DNA of 64,000 nucleotides, taken from contig JAUZOD010000005.1 in NCBI GenBank assembly GCA_030706635.1, forward strand, positions 62,001 through 126,000. Direction: 5' to 3'. The stretch comes from Bacteroidota bacterium (GTDB taxonomy: Bacteria; Bacteroidota; Bacteroidia; Chitinophagales; Chitinophagaceae). Position numbers and translations under genes: made by a program. The notes under the pieces were generated by a model. It saw nothing but the letters and a program-made list of their open reading frames with translations, searched no databases and was not told the origin of the DNA. Shown here piece after piece: positions 1 to 9,823 of the stretch; the first letter of the stretch is position 1, and every line of letters starts with the position of its first letter.

Positions 1-567
1 CTTTCGGTAATCAAACTTTGGATGTCTATCGCGCCAATCGAAAAAGAACATCCCGCTTTTGAGGGGGTTCAGAACTCCAAGGAAATGCTCCATAAGGTGA
101 TCCGGGAAATGGCGGATCTGACAAAAAGCCTGCATACGGACCGGATTTCGGATATTGGTCTCCAGGAAGCCATTAATTTTGATATAGCCTCAATCCGGAA
201 AACCGGCCTCATGGAAATTGAGTATGAGGTGCAGGGGGATGAATTTCATTTTCCCGAGCAAAAGTCCATTTTCCTTTTTCGCATGTACCAGGAGATGATG
301 AATAATATTCTCAAACATTCCAGGGCCAACCAGGTAAAAGTGTCAATAGTTTATTCAGAGGAATATACATTTGCATTAACCATTCGGGATAATGGGGTGG
401 GGTTCAATATGAAACAAAAAAAGGAATCTACCGAAGGCTCCAGCGGGCTGGGTTTGAAGAGTATGAGAAACAGGGCGAAAATGATTGGAGCGAATATGTC
501 CATTTTGAGTGAGCCGGGCAAAGGAACCACCATAACCGTGGCATTAGCTTTGAATCAACTATCTTAG
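1..567 (+). CDS. Sensor histidine kinase, C-terminal part (cut by window edge)
   Basis: The reading frame is open from base 1, so the gene starts outside the window. The first visible residues, LSVIKL, look like the stretch that directly follows the phosphoacceptor histidine box of HisKA_3 (NarX/DesK-type) kinases, so that histidine is probably just off the left edge. A HATPase domain follows, with an N box (MMNNILKHSRA), a G1 box (DNGVGF) and a G2 box (GLGLKSMRNRAKM). No membrane segment lies in the visible part. The stop is 8 bases before the response-regulator start, so the two form one operon and a cognate pair. The signal sensed cannot be told from this fragment. Confidence 0.9.
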   Translation, partial: LSVIKLWMSIAPIEKEHPAFEGVQNSKEMLHKVIREMADLTKSLHTDRISDIGLQEAINFDIASIRKTGLMEIEYEVQGDEFHFPEQKSIFLFRMYQEMMNNILKHSRANQVKVSIVYSEEYTFALTIRDNGVGFNMKQKKESTEGSSGLGLKSMRNRAKMIGANMSILSEPGKGTTITVALALNQLS

Positions 568-575
568 GCGGCATT

Positions 576-1235
576 ATGGCTTCAGTTACAAAACAGATTC
601 AGGTGGCAATTGCCGATGATCACACGCTTCTACGAAAGGCGCTGGGAAAGCTGATCAGTTCTTTTGAAGAATATGCGGTACTGTTCGAAGCAGATAACGG
701 GAAAGAAATTAAAAACAAGATTGCCCAGCACATTGTTCCCGACCTGGTGTTGCTGGACGTGAACATGCCTGAGATGGACGGGTTTGAAACGGCGGCCTGG
801 TTAAATAAGAATTATCCTAAAATCAAGATCCTGGCGCTTTCGATGTTCAGCGATGAAAAAACAATCATCAAAATGCTGCGGCAGGGCGCCAAAGGCTACA
901 TTCTCAAAAACATAGATCCGGACGAATTGAAAAATGCGCTGGATTCCGTGATGAAAAAGAATTTTTATCTCTCGGACTATATTTCCGGAAAAATCATCAG
1001 TGGTTTGCATAAAGATGCTGAACGACCAGACGAGCCGGAGCCCCTTACCCAGCGGGAGAAAGATTTCCTTCGGCTAATTTGCACGGAAATTACGTACAAG
1101 GATATTGCGGCGAAAATGTATGTCAGCCCTCGGACGGTGGACGAGTATCGCAACAACCTTTTCGAGAAGCTGAAGGTAAAGTCGCGCGTCGGACTGGTTA
1201 TGTATGCCATCCGGAATGGGTTGGTAGACGTATAA
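576..1235 (+). CDS. LuxR/NarL-family response regulator
   Basis: This 219-residue protein has an N-terminal receiver domain (about 8-125) and a C-terminal LuxR-type helix-turn-helix (about 152-212). The acidic pair is D14/D15, the predicted phosphorylated residue is D61 in LLDVNMP, and the conserved lysine lies in GYILK. The DNA-binding part reads LTQREKDFLRLICTE and later SPRTVDEYRNNLFEKL, a normal GerE-type domain. It should be phosphorylated by the kinase encoded just upstream and act as a transcription factor; targets are unknown. It converges on carB with only 3 bases between the two stops. Confidence 0.93.
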   Translation: MASVTKQIQVAIADDHTLLRKALGKLISSFEEYAVLFEADNGKEIKNKIAQHIVPDLVLLDVNMPEMDGFETAAWLNKNYPKIKILALSMFSDEKTIIKMLRQGAKGYILKNIDPDELKNALDSVMKKNFYLSDYISGKIISGLHKDAERPDEPEPLTQREKDFLRLICTEITYKDIAAKMYVSPRTVDEYRNNLFEKLKVKSRVGLVMYAIRNGLVDV

Positions 1236-1238
1236 CAC

Positions 1239-4061
1239 CTATTTGCTCAAATACATGCTTCTGTCCTTATATAATTGTCTGAAGTAAGGATCTTTCAAAT
1301 CCTTGATGAAACGGATGGCCTCGCCGGTAGATTTCATTTCAGGTCCCAGTTCCTTATTCACGCCAGGGAATTTATCGAAACTGAATACAGGCTCTTTAAT
1401 GGCGTATCCTTTCATTTTTTTCTGGAAAGTAAAATCCTTCAGTTTATTCTTTCCCATCATCACTTTGGTAGCTACATTCAGGTAGGGGATCTGATATGCT
1501 TTTGCAATAAAGGGAGTGGTTCTTGAGGCCCTTGGATTGGCTTCAATCACAAATACTTTTCCGTTTTTTATGGCAAACTGGATATTGATGAGCCCTTTTA
1601 TATTTAAACGGAAGGCGATTTTTCTCGCGTATTCTTCCATGGTTTCGACCACGAGGGGGGTCAGGTTGAACTGGGGAAGCACGGCATTGCTGTCTCCGCT
1701 GTGAATGCCGGCAGGCTCGATGTGTTCCATCACGCCCATGACATGAAATTCGTCGCCGTCGCAAATGCCGTCAATTTCCGCTTCCTGGCAGCGATCGAGA
1801 AAATGATCAATTAGAATTTTATTGTCGGGGATGTGTTTCAGGAGGCTGATCACCGCCTTTTCCAGTTCGTCGTCATTGATCACGATCCGCATCCTTTGGC
1901 CGCCCAGAACATAACTGGGACGCACCAGCACCGGGAAACCGACAATTTTAGCCACGGCCACGGCTTCATCCACCGTAAATGCCGTTCCGTAAGAAGGGTA
2001 AGGAATTTCCATTTCTTTCAGCATATCGCTGAACCGGCCGCGATCTTCGGCAATATCCATATTATCATAAGATGTTCCAACGATCGGGACTCCTTTTCTG
2101 TGCAGTCTTTCTGCCAGCTTGAGTGCGGTCTGCCCGCCAAGCTGTACAATCACCCCATCGGGTTTCTCATGTTCTATAATATCCCACAGGTGTTCCCAGA
2201 AAACCGGCTCAAAATAAAGCTTGTCCGCCATGTCAAAATCCGTTGACACCGTCTCCGGATTGCAGTTCACCATGATGGCTTCATAACCGCATTCTTTTAC
2301 AGCCAGCAATCCATGCACGCAGCAATAATCGAATTCAATACCCTGGCCGATCCGGTTAGGTCCTGATCCCAGGATGATAATCTTCTTTTTATCGCTGACG
2401 ATACTTTCGTTGGAACCCCCGTTCTCAAAGCAGGAATAGAAATAAGGTGTTTTGGCTTCAAATTCCGCGCTGCAGGTATCCACCATTTTAAAAACCCTCG
2501 TGATGCCCGCTGCCTTCCTCTTTTCAAATACAGTCTCTTCGCTTCCATCCTGCATAATGGTGGCAATCTGCACGTCGCTGAATCCGAGATCCTTCGCTTC
2601 CCTCAGCAGGTCGGTAGGCAGTATATCCATTTTGTACCGGGAGATTTCTTTTTCGACGACGCAGATCTTCTGGATCTCATAGAGAAACCAACGGTCGATA
2701 CCGGTTATCTGGGAAATGGTTTTCACACTTACGCCAAGCATCAGGGCGTCTTTTATCCGGAAGATCCGGTCCCACTTCGGTATTTTGATATATTCAATAA
2801 GCTCTTCAGCATGCAGCTGACTTTTGCCGTAATAGCCGAGTCCGACAGCGTTGTTTTCCAGGCTCTGGCAGGCTTTCTGAACGGCTTCCGTAAAACTCCG
2901 GCCGATAGCCATCACTTCGCCAACGCTTTTCATTTGCAATCCGAGGGTGTCGTTGGCCCCTTTGAACTTGTCGAAATTCCAACGGGGCATCTTAACGATC
3001 ACATAATCCTGCACGGGTTCAAAATAAGCAGAGGTGGTTTGTGTAATCTGATTCTTCAACTCGTCCAGCGTATACCCTATGGCCAGTTTTGCTGCAATTT
3101 TTGCAATTGGATAACCGGTTGCTTTCGATGCAAGTGCAGACGATCTTGAAACACGGGGATTAATTTCTACAGAAATAATTTCCTCCGTCTCCGGGTTCAG
3201 GGCAAACTGCACATTGCAACCACCGGCAAAATTTCCCAGCGAACGCATCATGAGAATAGCCTTGTTTCGCATGTCCTGGAATGCTGTATCGCTGAGGGTC
3301 ATGGCCGGCGCGACGGTTATGGAATCTCCCGTATGTACACCCATAGGATCCATATTTTCCACGGTGCAGATAATGGTCACATTGTCTGCCTTATCCCTTA
3401 AAAGTTCCAGTTCAAATTCCTTCCATCCCAGCACTGCTTTTTCTACCAGGACTTCATGTATGGGGGATGCTTTTAGTCCGCGATCCAACGCGGCGTCCAG
3501 TTCATCTTTATTCAAAACGAATCCGCCGCCTGTGCCGCCCAGGGTAAAGGATGGCCGGATAACCAGGGGAAAGCCGATTTCCTGGGCAAATTCTTTTCCT
3601 TCCAATAGAGAATTGGCCACTCGGGAGGGGGCCACTGCAATGCCGATCTTTAGCATCAGCTGCCGGAATTTTTCCCGGTCTTCTGCCGTATCGATGGCAT
3701 CAATATCCACCCCGATCAATTGTACTTTATATTTTTCCCAAACCCCGAGCTCGGCAGCCTCCTTGCATAGATTCAGTGCGGTTTGTCCGCCCATGGTTGG
3801 TAATACGGCGTCTATCTGATTCTCTTCCAGGATCTGTTCAATACTTTCAACCGTTAATGGAAGCAGGTACACCCGGTCCGCCATCATGGGGTCCGTCATG
3901 ATCGTAGCCGGATTGCTGTTGATCAGAATAACTTTTATTCCTTCTTCCCGGAGGCTTCTGGCAGCCTGGGAGCCGGCATAATCAAATTCGCAGGCTTGTC
4001 CGATGATGATCGGCCCGGAGCCGATAATGAGTACAGAACCGATCGAGGGATTTTTTGGCAT
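1239..4061 (-). CDS. carB: Carbamoyl-phosphate synthase large subunit, short form
   Basis: CarB makes carbamoyl phosphate from bicarbonate, ammonia (channelled from CarA) and two ATP, feeding arginine and pyrimidine synthesis. The two homologous ATP-grasp halves are visible. The first starts with [21 protein letters not shown] and the second with [19 protein letters not shown] (about 550), joined by the oligomerisation region. At 940 residues it stops where the second synthetase half ends in E. coli CarB (about 1,073 residues), so the C-terminal MGS-like allosteric domain is absent. The response-regulator gene abuts the stop, so no remnant remains. carA is not in the window. A TACTTTTG -7 box lies 17 bases before the ATG. 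Confidence 0.96.
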   Translation of the reverse strand: MPKNPSIGSVLIIGSGPIIIGQACEFDYAGSQAARSLREEGIKVILINSNPATIMTDPMMADRVYLLPLTVESIEQILEENQIDAVLPTMGGQTALNLCKEAAELGVWEKYKVQLIGVDIDAIDTAEDREKFRQLMLKIGIAVAPSRVANSLLEGKEFAQEIGFPLVIRPSFTLGGTGGGFVLNKDELDAALDRGLKASPIHEVLVEKAVLGWKEFELELLRDKADNVTIICTVENMDPMGVHTGDSITVAPAMTLSDTAFQDMRNKAILMMRSLGNFAGGCNVQFALNPETEEIISVEINPRVSRSSALASKATGYPIAKIAAKLAIGYTLDELKNQITQTTSAYFEPVQDYVIVKMPRWNFDKFKGANDTLGLQMKSVGEVMAIGRSFTEAVQKACQSLENNAVGLGYYGKSQLHAEELIEYIKIPKWDRIFRIKDALMLGVSVKTISQITGIDRWFLYEIQKICVVEKEISRYKMDILPTDLLREAKDLGFSDVQIATIMQDGSEETVFEKRKAAGITRVFKMVDTCSAEFEAKTPYFYSCFENGGSNESIVSDKKKIIILGSGPNRIGQGIEFDYCCVHGLLAVKECGYEAIMVNCNPETVSTDFDMADKLYFEPVFWEHLWDIIEHEKPDGVIVQLGGQTALKLAERLHRKGVPIVGTSYDNMDIAEDRGRFSDMLKEMEIPYPSYGTAFTVDEAVAVAKIVGFPVLVRPSYVLGGQRMRIVINDDELEKAVISLLKHIPDNKILIDHFLDRCQEAEIDGICDGDEFHVMGVMEHIEPAGIHSGDSNAVLPQFNLTPLVVETMEEYARKIAFRLNIKGLINIQFAIKNGKVFVIEANPRASRTTPFIAKAYQIPYLNVATKVMMGKNKLKDFTFQKKMKGYAIKEPVFSFDKFPGVNKELGPEMKSTGEAIRFIKDLKDPYFRQLYKDRSMYLSK

Positions 4062-4078
4062 GTCAAAAACAAATTCCG

Positions 4079-4086
4079 CAAAAGTA
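4079..4086 (-). promoter_or_regulatory. -7 box of carB promoter
   Basis: On the minus strand this reads TACTTTTG, an exact match to the Bacteroidota -7 consensus TAnnTTTG. Transcription would start near 4075, giving a 5' leader of about 14 bases. I did not find a convincing TTTG -33 element. Confidence 0.55.
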
Positions 4087-4126
4087 AGGTTGTGCAGGTT
4101 CTTGGAGAAATTTATCAGCAGAAAGG

Positions 4127-4158
4127 GAAATAAAAAGTCCCGGGCTTGCCCGGGACTT
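4127..4158 (-). terminator. Intrinsic terminator downstream of the 71-residue gene
   Basis: AAGTCCCGGG and CCCGGGACTT form a perfect 10-bp stem (4135-4144 and 4149-4158) around a CTTG loop. Read on the minus strand, the stem is followed by TTTTTATTT. The T tract is on the minus side only, so it ends the leftward transcript from the small gene at 4180-4395 and insulates carB. Confidence 0.8.
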
Positions 4159-4179
4159 AAAAATATGTTCTGGGAGAAT

Positions 4180-4395
4180 TCAGTTATTGTGGAAAGAAGC
4201 CATTTCTATATCGTCCAACAAAACGCCTCCCTTTCTTGCCTGCAGGCGCTTTTCGGCGATTAGTCTCTTGTTATCGTATTTAGAACGGATCTTAAAAACC
4301 CATTTTTGTTTGGCTTGTTCACCCCGCACCATCCCGATCAGAGAACCAACTCCGATGACAAAAAAGACAACCATTTTATTGCGGGTCTTGAGCAT
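4180..4395 (-). CDS. Small single-pass membrane protein, function unknown
   Basis: I do not recognise this 71-residue protein. It has a short basic start (MLKTRNK), one hydrophobic segment (about 8-23, [15 protein letters not shown]) and then a highly charged tail rich in lysine, arginine and glutamine, likely cytoplasmic. Support for a real gene comes from the strong intrinsic terminator 21 bases after its stop on the same strand, and from an imperfect promoter upstream: a TTTG-like -33 and a TAATATTG -7 box 17 bases apart. A plus-strand frame over the same bases lacks these signals. The promoter and terminator suggest a monocistronic gene independent of carB. Confidence 0.6.
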   Translation of the reverse strand: MLKTRNKMVVFFVIGVGSLIGMVRGEQAKQKWVFKIRSKYDNKRLIAEKRLQARKGGVLLDDIEMASFHNN

Positions 4396-4587
4396 AACCT
4401 CTTTTTAGGAAGTATTCTTTCAATATTAAGACATCTTCTTCATGCCAAAAGCTGTACCAATTTTGAAATTTTTTTTAAAATCGTTGATTTTCACTTTCTA
4501 TTAATTTTTTGTGATCAACTTAATACTTGTCCCCGATTCCTTATTTGGGATTTCAGCACCTTTGCATTTCTTAAACTGGGACCATCC

Positions 4588-6288
4588 ATGAGGACCTTTA
4601 TTATTTGTCTGAACTTGATTTTCTGTTGGGGCATGGCGGGTGCCCAACTTTTTCAGCCGGTTGATTATCCTAAAACGGAATTCAGGAATCCACTGGCCAT
4701 CCCGATAAGCCTGTCCGCCAATTTTGGCGAAATCCGGAGCAATCACTTTCATATGGGACTAGACATCAGAACCCAGCACCGGGAAAGTCTGCCGGTATAT
4801 GCTGCCGCCGACGGATATATCGCCAGGATTAAAATAGAACCTTTCGGCTTTGGGCAGGCTTTGTACATCAGGCACCCGAATGGATATATTACTTTATATG
4901 CCCACCTCAATGCTTTTAATCCGGCGCTGGCTTCTTATGTGAAGAAAAAACAATATGAGCTGGAAAAATGGGATGCTTTTTTTGATATACCGGCAGGATT
5001 ATTTCCTGTTAGAAAGGGGAACCTCATTGCTTACAGTGGAAATAAGGGTGGATCACAGGGACCCCATCTGCATTTTGAGATCCGTGAGTATCCGGGGGAT
5101 ATCAACCTGAATCCAATGCTCTTCGGCTTGCCCGTTTCAGACAATACGCCGCCGGAAATAAGAAAGCTGGCTGTTTATGACCGGAATAAGAGCATCTACG
5201 AACAGTCTCCCGTTTTTTATCCGGTGAAACATGCCGGTTCTCAATACACACTTCCCCTTTCGCTTATCGAAGTGAATACAACCAGCGTCGGTTTTGGTAT
5301 ATCTGGGTTCGACACCCAAACAGGATCTTCCAATCCCAATGGAATTTATCAGGCGGTTATTTATGATAATCAGCAACCGGTTTCCGGATTCCGGATGGAC
5401 CACATCAGCTATAATGATACGCGTGGGATCAATGCGCATATTGATTACCGTACGAAAGCGATGGGAGGCCCCTATTATCAATTGCTATTTTCGTTGCCTG
5501 GTTACGACCATTCCATTTATAAACAGGTTAATGGGGGATACATAAAGCTGTCAGATGAAAAAATCCATGATATCCGTATTGAGCTTAAAGATGCTTATGG
5601 AAATACTTCGAATCTTAATTTTAAAGTGCGATACCGGCCCGGACAGCCCGTAAATACCCTTTTTGAAGGTAAAAACTTTTACCCTTTCATGGTAGATGGA
5701 TTCGAATCGGAGGATTGCGCTTTTTATCTGGGAGAAAGATCTTTGTATGATTCTGTTCATGTGGCCTACGGCGCGGTGGATGTGAATACAGCCGGAGTGG
5801 TTTCACGTCTTCATCATGTCGGAACGCCAAGTGTCCCCCTGCAGGATTCAATTACCGTGAGAATACGGATTACCAAACCTGCCGGCGATAAAAGCCATGT
5901 TTTGATGCAATGGTTTAGCCGGGATGATGAAGAAGTGAAACGGGTGGAATGGCAGGGGGACTGGGCTACAGCCTCTTTCCTGAGTTTTGGGGATTTCCAG
6001 TTGGTCAATGATACCGAAGCGCCGCAAATCAGTTTTCCCGGAATCGTTGAAAATGCAAATCTGAGCAGAAGCTCCCGGATTGCCGTGCTGGTGCGCGACA
6101 ACTATAAAAAGATTAAAAATTTCAGGGCAACCCTCGACGGGCACTGGCTTCTTTTTTCCAATGACAAGGCCAGGGCTTTTATATATGATTTTGATGAGCA
6201 CTGCCTTTCCGGTAAACATGAATTAAGGATACATGTGGAAGATGAGGCAGGGAATGTGTCGGAAGCGGTGTTGCATTTTACGCGGTGA
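4588..6288 (+). CDS. Secreted M23 (LytM-type) metallopeptidase
   Basis: The 566-residue protein begins with a signal peptide (MRTFIICLNLIFCWGMAGAQ), which decided the start; the frame is open further upstream but that extension has no leader. The M23 zinc site looks complete: H55 and D59 in HMGLD, H106 in LYAHLN, and H160/H162 in GPHLHFE. It is therefore predicted to be an active endopeptidase cutting peptidoglycan cross-bridges in the periplasm. The rest (about 180-566) is beta-rich, with Ig-like character near the C-terminus (DNYKKIKNFRATLDGHW to EDEAGNVSEAVLHF), perhaps for binding a partner or the wall. It ends 10 bases before a large inverted-repeat element shared with birA. Confidence 0.88.
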   Translation: MRTFIICLNLIFCWGMAGAQLFQPVDYPKTEFRNPLAIPISLSANFGEIRSNHFHMGLDIRTQHRESLPVYAAADGYIARIKIEPFGFGQALYIRHPNGYITLYAHLNAFNPALASYVKKKQYELEKWDAFFDIPAGLFPVRKGNLIAYSGNKGGSQGPHLHFEIREYPGDINLNPMLFGLPVSDNTPPEIRKLAVYDRNKSIYEQSPVFYPVKHAGSQYTLPLSLIEVNTTSVGFGISGFDTQTGSSNPNGIYQAVIYDNQQPVSGFRMDHISYNDTRGINAHIDYRTKAMGGPYYQLLFSLPGYDHSIYKQVNGGYIKLSDEKIHDIRIELKDAYGNTSNLNFKVRYRPGQPVNTLFEGKNFYPFMVDGFESEDCAFYLGERSLYDSVHVAYGAVDVNTAGVVSRLHHVGTPSVPLQDSITVRIRITKPAGDKSHVLMQWFSRDDEEVKRVEWQGDWATASFLSFGDFQLVNDTEAPQISFPGIVENANLSRSSRIAVLVRDNYKKIKNFRATLDGHWLLFSNDKARAFIYDFDEHCLSGKHELRIHVEDEAGNVSEAVLHFTR

Positions 6289-6298
6289 TTTGTTTTGG

Positions 6299-6383
6299 GT
6301 TGATGGTATATAGTTGACGGTTGATGGACTTCAGTTTGAATCCGCACTTAAGAACTATCAACCGTCAACTATATACCATCAAC
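6299..6383. repeat. Heptad-unit stem-loop between M23 gene and birA
   Basis: Two perfectly complementary 27-base arms (6299-6325 and 6357-6383) flank a 31-base loop. The arms are made of GTTGATG/GTTGACG-like units. The birA stop codon (6369-6371) and its last residues VVDGI lie inside the right arm. It separates two convergent genes and can fold in RNA from either strand, so it may act as a two-way 3'-end or termination element. Confidence 0.85.
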
Positions 6384-7121
6384 TACAAATTCAACCTCTC
6401 CATGAATAAAAGCCCCCTTCCCCGTTACCAGCCGCCCCTCCGGGTTTACAGATTCGACGCGGGTTTCAAATAGGATATTTCCTTTCCTGAGACTTACCAT
6501 CTCTCCGCGCTTATAGAGATTTTGATTGAATGCATTCAGAATGATCTGGGGGTCGGATTTCAACAAATCTACCTGCACCCCGATTTCCGTAACCAGCTCC
6601 CGGGCCAGGGCTAGTGGTTCAAACGATCTGCCTGAAATTTGCTTAAGGGATATGGCATGGGGAAGTTCGGAAGGGAACGAGGTTTGGTTGAGGTTTATGC
6701 CTACGCCAATCACTGCAAAGCGCCAGTCGTTCCCTTTGATTACGTTCTCAATTAGGATGCCCGCTGCCTTTCTGTCACTCTGGTAAATATCGTTTGGCCA
6801 TTTGACCGTCCATCCGCCAGGAACATATTTCCGGACCTCGTTCAGACATCCAAGAGCGGTTGCGGCGCCCAGCAGGAATTGGCTGGATAGGAGCAGGGGG
6901 CCTGGATCCAGCACCAGGCTCATGCTGATGTTTTGTCCCGGCTCACTCGTCCAGGCCCTTCCGCGCTGACCCTTTCCGGCCCATTGCCGGTGGGCAAAAT
7001 AGACCTGACCGCCGGAAGCCAATCCCGCATGTACCTGCGCCATGGCATAGTTGTTGGTGCTGTCCACTGATTCCAGCTCAATCAACTGATTGTCAAATGT
7101 TGCCCTGTGTTGTTTATCCAT
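6369..7121 (-). CDS. birA: Biotin--[acetyl-CoA-carboxylase] ligase
   Basis: BirA attaches biotin to carrier proteins such as acetyl-CoA carboxylase, via biotinyl-AMP. The 250-residue protein starts at the ATG of MDKQHRATFDN; an in-frame TTG five codons earlier is less likely. Family motifs are clear: ESVDSTNNYA, the biotin-binding GKGQRGRAWTSEPGQN, and the ligase core KWPNDIY with GILIENV and AVIGVGINLNQ. There is no N-terminal DNA-binding domain, so this is a group I, enzyme-only BirA without repressor function. It is divergent from rsfS. Its last codons are supplied by the inverted repeat described at 6299-6383. Confidence 0.94.
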   Translation of the reverse strand: MDKQHRATFDNQLIELESVDSTNNYAMAQVHAGLASGGQVYFAHRQWAGKGQRGRAWTSEPGQNISMSLVLDPGPLLLSSQFLLGAATALGCLNEVRKYVPGGWTVKWPNDIYQSDRKAAGILIENVIKGNDWRFAVIGVGINLNQTSFPSELPHAISLKQISGRSFEPLALARELVTEIGVQVDLLKSDPQIILNAFNQNLYKRGEMVSLRKGNILFETRVESVNPEGRLVTGKGAFIHGEVEFVVDGI

Positions 7122-7243
7122 AGTGGGATGTGGCAAAAGATTACTATTTTTGAGCAGTGCGAATTTACTAATCCCGCGGTGAGTTGATACTTCGCCAAAA
7201 ACTATTCATCAACAAAATATTTTGATTATTGGAACAATTGTCA

Positions 7244-7633
7244 ATGTTGGTTAGCCGGAAACCAAATAAATCTGCCCGGTTAGCGAAAAACTCTAAAATT
7301 TTAAAAACCATTATCCAGGCAATCCAGGAAAAAAAAGGCGAAAAAATCATATCTCTTGATCTCCGTAAAATTCATGAAGCGGTATCGGACTTTTTCATTG
7401 TCTGCGAAGCAGGCAGTACCACGCAAGTAAGGGCCATAGCGGATTTCGTTGAAACCGAGGTTAAACATAATTGCGGAGAACTTCCCTACAAGCACGAAGG
7501 AAAACAGGCATTGCAATGGGTGATCATCGACTATATTAACGTGGTTGTTCACGTCATGCTTCCTGAGACCCGCCGGTTTTACAGACTGGAAGAAATGTGG
7601 AGTGATGCTGTCGTGGAGGAGCACGAAGGCTGA
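7244..7633 (+). CDS. rsfS: Ribosome silencing factor RsfS
   Basis: RsfS binds ribosomal protein L14 on the 50S subunit and blocks joining with 30S, lowering translation when nutrients are short. The 129-residue protein contains the family core from about 25: IIQAIQEKKGEKIISLDL, SDFFIVCEAGSTTQVRAIADFVE, and the C-terminal WVIIDYINVVVHVMLPETRRFYRLEEMW. The ATG at 7244 is chosen over a TTG 15 bases upstream. The basic N-terminal extension (KPNKSARLAKNSK) is longer than in E. coli. ftsH follows after 90 bases, an arrangement I know from other Bacteroidota. Confidence 0.93.
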   Translation: MLVSRKPNKSARLAKNSKILKTIIQAIQEKKGEKIISLDLRKIHEAVSDFFIVCEAGSTTQVRAIADFVETEVKHNCGELPYKHEGKQALQWVIIDYINVVVHVMLPETRRFYRLEEMWSDAVVEEHEG

Positions 7634-7723
7634 TCAATACCAATCTATGTTTTAAGGATTTTCCGAACTTTTTTATTTCCCAATCATTATCATTAATTAC
7701 TAAGACACAAGGAAGCCCATCAC

Positions 7724-9808
7724 ATGCCACAAAATAATATGAAACAAAATGAAAGGCCCGGATTCCCAAGATTCAGGCCCCGGGGTGGAGACGAAAATAA
7801 CCCCAAGAAAGGCCCTAAATTCAGTATTTACTGGGTATGGGGTATTATCGCTCTAATCCTGTTCGGTTATAATTTCTTCGGCGCTTTTGCTCCGGACGCC
7901 CATAAGCTGGATTCCGAATTGGAATTCAGAAATAACATGCTGGAAAAAGGGGATGTTTCGCGCCTGGTGCTGGTTACCAACAAGAACCTCGTAAGGGTGT
8001 ATATTAAGAAGGATAGTCTTGACAAACCCTACTACAAAGACAAGCTCGGCAAAACCTATCAGGTGGTAAAGACAGACGGACCCCAGTTCGAGTTCCAGGT
8101 TACCAAGATCGACGAATTCGAAAAGAGGATGAGTGATTTTTTTGTGAAAAATCCTGCCCTGGAAGTCCCCATGTCCCCTGTGCAGGAAGGAGACTGGATT
8201 CCCGGCCTTTTACAGATCGCCCTTCCGATACTCATCATATTATTGATCTGGGTGATGCTGATGCGAAAAATGGGTGGCCAGGGAGGCAGCGGAGGTCCCG
8301 GCGGGATCTTCAATATCGGAAAATCGAAAGCAACCTTATTTGATAAGGGAACAAAGGTGAATATTACGTTCAACGATGTGGCCGGTTTGGACGAAGCCAA
8401 GGTGGAAGTGATGGAGATCGTTGACTTTCTCAAGAATCCAAAAAAATATACCGCCCTGGGCGGTAAGATACCCAAGGGGGCATTGCTGGTCGGACCTCCG
8501 GGTACCGGAAAAACCCTGCTGGCAAAAGCCATGGCGGGTGAGGCGCAGGTTCCTTTCTTCTCGATGAGCGGTTCGGATTTCGTGGAGCTGTTTGTGGGTG
8601 TGGGCGCCAGCCGGGTACGTGATCTGTTCAAGCAAGCAAGGGAAAAAGCCCCTTGTATTATTTTCATAGATGAAATTGATGCCATTGGGCGCGCACGCGG
8701 CAAGAACGCCATTATGAGCAATGATGAACGAGAGAGTACGCTGAACCAGTTACTCGTGGAAATGGATGGATTTGGCGGCGATAGCGGGATCATCATCCTA
8801 GCTGCAACCAACCGTCCCGATGTGCTGGATTCGGCTTTGCTACGGCCGGGCCGGTTCGACCGGCAGATCTCCATTGATAAACCCGATCTGAAAGGCAGGG
8901 AGGCCATTTTTAAAGTTCACCTCAAACCGATTAAAATCTCCTCCAAACTGGATATTTATAAACTGGCGGAGCAAACGCCTGGATTTGCTGGTGCCGATAT
9001 CGCCAACGTATGTAACGAGGCTGCGCTGATTGCGGCCAGAAAAGGAAAGGACAGTGTGGAAATGGAAGATTTCCAGGATGCCGTGGATCGCGTGATCGGC
9101 GGGCTGGAAAAAAAGAACAAAATCATTTCTCCTGAAGAGAAACGGATTATCGCTTATCATGAAGCAGGTCATGCCATTTGTGGCTGGTACCTGGAACATG
9201 CCTATCCACTCCTTAAGGTGACCATAGTTCCCCGTGGTGTGGCGGCGCTCGGTTATGCCCAATACACGCCGAAGGAACAATATCTCTATAATACTGATCA
9301 GTTGTTTGACCAGATCTGTATGACGCTGGGCGGAAGAGCCAGTGAATCCCTGAATTTCAACAAGATCTCCACCGGTGCACAAAACGATCTGCAACAGGTT
9401 ACCCGGATCGCTTATTCTATGGTGACGGTTTATGGAATGAATGATAAAATCGGAAATGTTAGCTTTTATGATCCTGCCCAGGAAAATCAGTTTACCAAAC
9501 CCTATTCGGAAGAAACCTCCAAACTGATAGACGAAGAAGTTCGCAACCTGATTGATAAAGCGTATATAGCTACTAAAGAGCTGCTTACGAAGAAAAGCAC
9601 CCAACTGAAGTTACTGGCAGAAGCTTTGCTCGAAAAAGAAGTGCTTTTCCAGAGTGATGTGGAGACGCTGATCGGAAAACGGCCTTATGAGGAAAAAAGG
9701 GCCCTTGATGTTTCAGAACATGACCTGGTGAACGATGTTCCTGAATTGAAGTTGGCAGATAATGGATTGCCTGCTCCCCCGGTAGCCGTTCCGCCTGTCG
9801 CAGAGTAA
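7724..9808 (+). CDS. ftsH: ATP-dependent zinc metalloprotease FtsH
   Basis: FtsH is a membrane-anchored AAA+ protease that degrades damaged membrane proteins and short-lived regulators. Two membrane segments (about 36-53 and 159-180) flank a periplasmic domain. The AAA module follows, with Walker A GPPGTGKT (257-264), Walker B IIFIDEID (312-319) and the second region of homology near 360-385 ([20 protein letters not shown]). The zinc site is HEAGH at 479-483. The 694 residues are a little longer than E. coli FtsH, through an N-terminal polar stretch and a C-terminal proline/alanine/valine tail. It is followed after 15 bases by a LUD-domain gene. Confidence 0.97.
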   Translation: MPQNNMKQNERPGFPRFRPRGGDENNPKKGPKFSIYWVWGIIALILFGYNFFGAFAPDAHKLDSELEFRNNMLEKGDVSRLVLVTNKNLVRVYIKKDSLDKPYYKDKLGKTYQVVKTDGPQFEFQVTKIDEFEKRMSDFFVKNPALEVPMSPVQEGDWIPGLLQIALPILIILLIWVMLMRKMGGQGGSGGPGGIFNIGKSKATLFDKGTKVNITFNDVAGLDEAKVEVMEIVDFLKNPKKYTALGGKIPKGALLVGPPGTGKTLLAKAMAGEAQVPFFSMSGSDFVELFVGVGASRVRDLFKQAREKAPCIIFIDEIDAIGRARGKNAIMSNDERESTLNQLLVEMDGFGGDSGIIILAATNRPDVLDSALLRPGRFDRQISIDKPDLKGREAIFKVHLKPIKISSKLDIYKLAEQTPGFAGADIANVCNEAALIAARKGKDSVEMEDFQDAVDRVIGGLEKKNKIISPEEKRIIAYHEAGHAICGWYLEHAYPLLKVTIVPRGVAALGYAQYTPKEQYLYNTDQLFDQICMTLGGRASESLNFNKISTGAQNDLQQVTRIAYSMVTVYGMNDKIGNVSFYDPAQENQFTKPYSEETSKLIDEEVRNLIDKAYIATKELLTKKSTQLKLLAEALLEKEVLFQSDVETLIGKRPYEEKRALDVSEHDLVNDVPELKLADNGLPAPPVAVPPVAE

Positions 9809-9823
9809 GATTTCTGAGTGATT

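Noticed and set aside
1239-1241. Frameshift or truncation error at the carB end
   Set aside because: The protein ends exactly at a domain border and the next gene begins at once; short CarB proteins are known to me from this phylum.
4187-4408. 73-codon plus-strand frame over the small membrane-protein gene
   Set aside because: No promoter or terminator supports it, and the minus-strand frame has a matching terminator and a better protein composition.
4306-4587. 94-residue N-terminal extension of the M23 peptidase
   Set aside because: The extension precedes a clear signal peptide, overlaps the small minus-strand gene and is not protein-like.
8059-8907. Long minus-strand frame (282 codons) inside ftsH
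   Set aside because: It is antisense to the conserved AAA domain, with serine/proline-rich shadow composition and no signals.
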